This document shows, piece by piece, positions 5,487-7,080 of a DNA stretch of 7,080 bases; within the stretch, counting starts at the first letter, position 1, and each line of letters opens with the position of its first letter. A model generated the notes under the pieces. The model ran no database searches. It saw only the letters and a program-made list of their open reading frames with translations, and was not told where the DNA came from. The stretch covers positions 1 to 7,080 of the forward strand of contig JANYDI010000050.1 of assembly GCA_025363695.1 (NCBI GenBank), given 5' to 3'. Source of the DNA: Opitutia bacterium. Lineage in GTDB: Bacteria; Verrucomicrobiota; Verrucomicrobiia; Opitutales; JANYDI01. The position numbers and the translations under genes were made by a program.

Positions 5487-5611
5487 GATCACTTCGCGAT
5501 CTGTGGGGTGCCTTAGTATCACCCTCCCCGATAGCGATTTATTTAAAATACGCAGTATTTTAATAAATCGCTATCGGAAATGGGATCCTAAGGGGCGCAA
5601 GCGCCCCTTAG
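5487..5611 (+). repeat. Composite hairpin repeat, copy F
   Basis: This full copy contains GATCACTTCGCGATC (5487-5501, one mismatched pair), GGGTG-CCTTAGTAT-CACCC (5506-5524), a 50-bp palindrome at 5528-5577 almost identical to that of copy B, GGATCC (5583-5588) and the GGGGCGC hairpin (5588-5611). That hairpin ends 2 nt from the dnaN stop codon, so it is the first structure in the dnaN 3' untranslated region. Confidence 0.92.
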
Positions 5612-5613
5612 CC

Positions 5614-6738
5614 TTAACTTACTTTCAACGGCATAATCACACACACAAATGCGGCCTGGGTCTTGAAGAGGCCGGGGCTCAGTTCGTCGCCGAACTCGAA
5701 GGTGAGCTCGTCTTGGGTGAGGCAGCTGAGGGGTTCGAGGATGAAATTTGGGTTAAAGGCGAGTTGGACGTCAGGGCCATCGTATTGAATAGCCATGGTT
5801 TCCTGGGAGTCTCCGTACTCGGGGCTGGAAGCCGAAAACTCGATGACAGGGTTGCTGACTTTCATGCGTATGGAGTTGTTCTTGGGGCTGACGACCAGGG
5901 CGCAACGACGGACGCATTCGTACATAAGCCCACGATCGACCTTGATGCGGTGGGCGCTTTCCTTGGGGATGACCTTCAGGTAGTCAGGGTAGTCCCCATC
6001 GACGACCTTGGAGACGAGGTAGAGCTCCTTAATGAGGCCTTTTTGTTGGATGTCTGGGTTGAGTTCCAATCCAAAAGCGACATGGCCTTCGCTGAAAGCT
6101 ACCCGAATACGTTCGCCCTTGCCCAAAAGACGTTCCAGCTCCGAAACAGCCCGAGCAGGCAAAATGATCTCAGCACTGCCTTGTTCCTCAACCGGACTGG
6201 AAACCATCGCTAAACGACGGCCATCCGTGGCCGCCAGGGTCAGCTTGCCTTCCCTAAGTTTGAGGTGCACGCCGTTGAGGATGTAACGGTTTTCGTCGTG
6301 GCTTTGCGCATAAGAGACGCTCTTGAGCATGCGTTGCAAACTATCTTGGGCCAAGAAAGTTTCAAGCGCAGAAGTCGATTCTGGCAAAGCCGGGAAATCT
6401 GCCGCCTTGATGCCCATCATACGAAAAGTAGCCGATCCGGATTGGATTTTTACCTGGTCTTCATCCGAAGCCGTAACGTCTACGTCCTGCTTGGGCAAGA
6501 GCGCAACAATGCTCGCTAGCTTTTTAGCCGGCAAAGTCGTCTTGCCAGGACGCTGAATTTGCCCAGGAAGGCATACCCGTATCCCCATTTCGAGGTTGGT
6601 CGCCGTAAGCGTTATGCAGCCCTCATAGGCTTCAATCAGTACGTTGCCCAAAATAGGCCGCGTGTTGCGAGACCCCGTAGCATTCGAAACCTGCTGCAAG
6701 CCGTTAGCAAAAAAATCCCTGTCAACTGTAAATTTCAT
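5614..6738 (-). CDS. dnaN: DNA polymerase III sliding clamp (beta subunit)
   Basis: It forms the ring that tethers replicative polymerase and repair proteins to DNA. The 374-residue product has the normal length and three-fold domain layout. Recognisable segments are MKFTVDRDFFANGLQQVSN at the start, RPILGNVLIEA in domain 1, LAATDGRRLAMV (the partner-binding cleft, equivalent to E. coli TDGHRLA), GDYPDYLKVIP at the domain 2/3 junction, and the C-terminal VIMPLKVS carrying the conserved Met-Pro. ATG 6736-6738 is chosen over TTG 6744 because homologues begin MKF. No Shine-Dalgarno sequence is apparent. dnaA is not adjacent in the window. The last codons (LKVS) lie in a stretch resembling the GTTGAAAGTGAA that borders other repeat copies. 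Confidence 0.97.
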   Translation of the reverse strand: MKFTVDRDFFANGLQQVSNATGSRNTRPILGNVLIEAYEGCITLTATNLEMGIRVCLPGQIQRPGKTTLPAKKLASIVALLPKQDVDVTASDEDQVKIQSGSATFRMMGIKAADFPALPESTSALETFLAQDSLQRMLKSVSYAQSHDENRYILNGVHLKLREGKLTLAATDGRRLAMVSSPVEEQGSAEIILPARAVSELERLLGKGERIRVAFSEGHVAFGLELNPDIQQKGLIKELYLVSKVVDGDYPDYLKVIPKESAHRIKVDRGLMYECVRRCALVVSPKNNSIRMKVSNPVIEFSASSPEYGDSQETMAIQYDGPDVQLAFNPNFILEPLSCLTQDELTFEFGDELSPGLFKTQAAFVCVIMPLKVS

Positions 6739-6826
6739 GACCAAAAGAAGGTTGTTGGAAACCCAACGTTAGCCGACCTTTATGGAGATTTTACCAAAAG
6801 ACGCAATCTCTATTTAATAAGATAAC

Positions 6827-6842
6827 TTTAAAATATTTTAAA
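6827..6842. promoter_or_regulatory. AT-only perfect palindrome upstream of dnaN
   Basis: TTTAAAATATTTTAAA reads the same on both strands and lies about 90-105 nt upstream of the dnaN ATG. It could be an operator or the melting region of the dnaN promoter. A chance palindrome in AT-rich DNA cannot be excluded. Confidence 0.35.
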
Positions 6843-6934
6843 ACAGTCTTAGTAGTATGGTCTGGGAATATGTCGGTAAGTCCTGGAGACCCGAAAAAAT
6901 GCACTGTGCAGGGCCTAGCCCTTGTTAAAAAGTA

Positions 6935-6991
6935 CCCGGAGAACTTTCCGAAAAAAAAGGATAACTTTTTTTGTTCGCAGGAAATTCCGGG
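6935..6991. other. Long nested hairpin with A8/T7 inner stem
   Basis: CCCGGA (6935-6940) and TTTCC (6945-6949) pair with GGAAA (6980-6984) and TCCGGG (6986-6991). Inside, A8 (6951-6958) faces T7 (6966-6972) across GGATAAC. The result is a stem-loop of 57 nt, unrelated in sequence to the two repeat families. It could be a terminator of a gene beyond the window or a regulatory RNA structure. Confidence 0.5.
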
Positions 6992-7059
6992 ATATTCACA
7001 GGATGTTAGGAAGAAGGCTAAGGGGCGTTTTAGTGTTGAAATGTTGAAAGTGAAAAGGG

Positions 7060-7080
7060 CTAAGGGGCGCTTGCGCCCCT
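7060..7080 (-). repeat. Composite hairpin repeat, copy G (cut by window end)
   Basis: CTAAGGGGCGC followed by TTGCGCCCCT matches the GGGGCGC hairpin in the same orientation as copy C. It is preceded by GTTGAAAGTGAA (7043-7054), which also precedes copy C (3529-3540). The rest lies outside the window. Confidence 0.8.

Larger units (their letters stand above)
6739..7059. other. Non-coding region upstream of dnaN
   Basis: No open frame here looks like a protein. Recognisable items are a small hairpin GTTGG-AAAC-CCAAC (6754-6767) in the dnaN leader, an AT-only palindrome TTTAAAATATTTTAAA (6827-6842), short palindromes TGCACTGTGCA (6900-6910) and GGGCCTAGCCC (6911-6921), the long hairpin at 6935-6991, and a stray half-module GGCTAAGGGGCG near 7017-7028. 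The dnaN promoter must lie here, probably in the AT-rich 6780-6845 stretch, but no clear -35/-10 pair is visible. Confidence 0.5.

Noticed and set aside
5503..6213. Long plus-strand open frame (236 codons) opposite dnaN
   Set aside because: It runs through repeat copy F and antisense to the conserved dnaN coding sequence. Its peptide shows no family features, and DnaN is certain on the other strand.
6760..7060. Replication origin next to dnaN
   Set aside because: Only one weak DnaA-box-like site (ATATTCACA, 6992-7000) is seen, with no cluster and no dnaA nearby.

Overview
The window reads as bacterial chromosome of about 50% GC. It carries ordinary housekeeping genes (rho, uppS, dnaN, a tRNA-Glu) and an unusually dense set of palindromic intergenic repeats. 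Few starts have a Shine-Dalgarno sequence. A Verrucomicrobiota (Opitutia-like) origin is my guess from the feel of the proteins and the style of the REP-type transposon. It rests on no search and should be held loosely.

Layout, left to right: an unassigned edge (1-93) and repeat copy A; rho on the minus strand (185-1372); a 658-bp IS200-type/RAYT element with inverted ends of about 100 bp (1469-2126); small GATC hairpins and repeat copy B; a PfkB-family sugar kinase on the plus strand (2445-3521) with a good sigma70-type promoter; repeat copies C and D as a head-to-head pair between two convergent genes; a small coiled-coil plus helix-turn-helix protein (minus, 3821-4213); uppS (minus, 4367-5098); tRNA-Glu(UUC) (minus, 5124-5201), 25 nt ahead of uppS; truncated repeat copy E, an orphan copy of the RAYT end, and repeat copy F; dnaN (minus, 5614-6738); and an AT-rich non-coding stretch with a long hairpin, ending in repeat copy G at the window edge.

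The genes do not form one pathway. rho serves transcription termination, dnaN is the replication clamp, uppS makes the lipid carrier for cell-wall synthesis, and the kinase is probably metabolic. tRNA-Glu and uppS are likely co-transcribed, and the small DNA-binding protein lies 153 nt further downstream with its own promoter and repeated operator-like sites.

The most interesting material is the intergenic repeat system. A modular element of about 120 bp recurs seven times (two copies incomplete and one cut by the window end). It consists of a GATC hairpin, a CTTAGTAT mini-hairpin, a palindrome of about 50 bp, GGATCC, and a GGGGCGC hairpin. Paired substitutions between copies preserve the stems. 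The GGGGCGC hairpin sits within 22 nt of, or overlapping, the stop codon of four different genes, always in the same orientation. A second repeat family, the RAYT ends, is nested among these copies.
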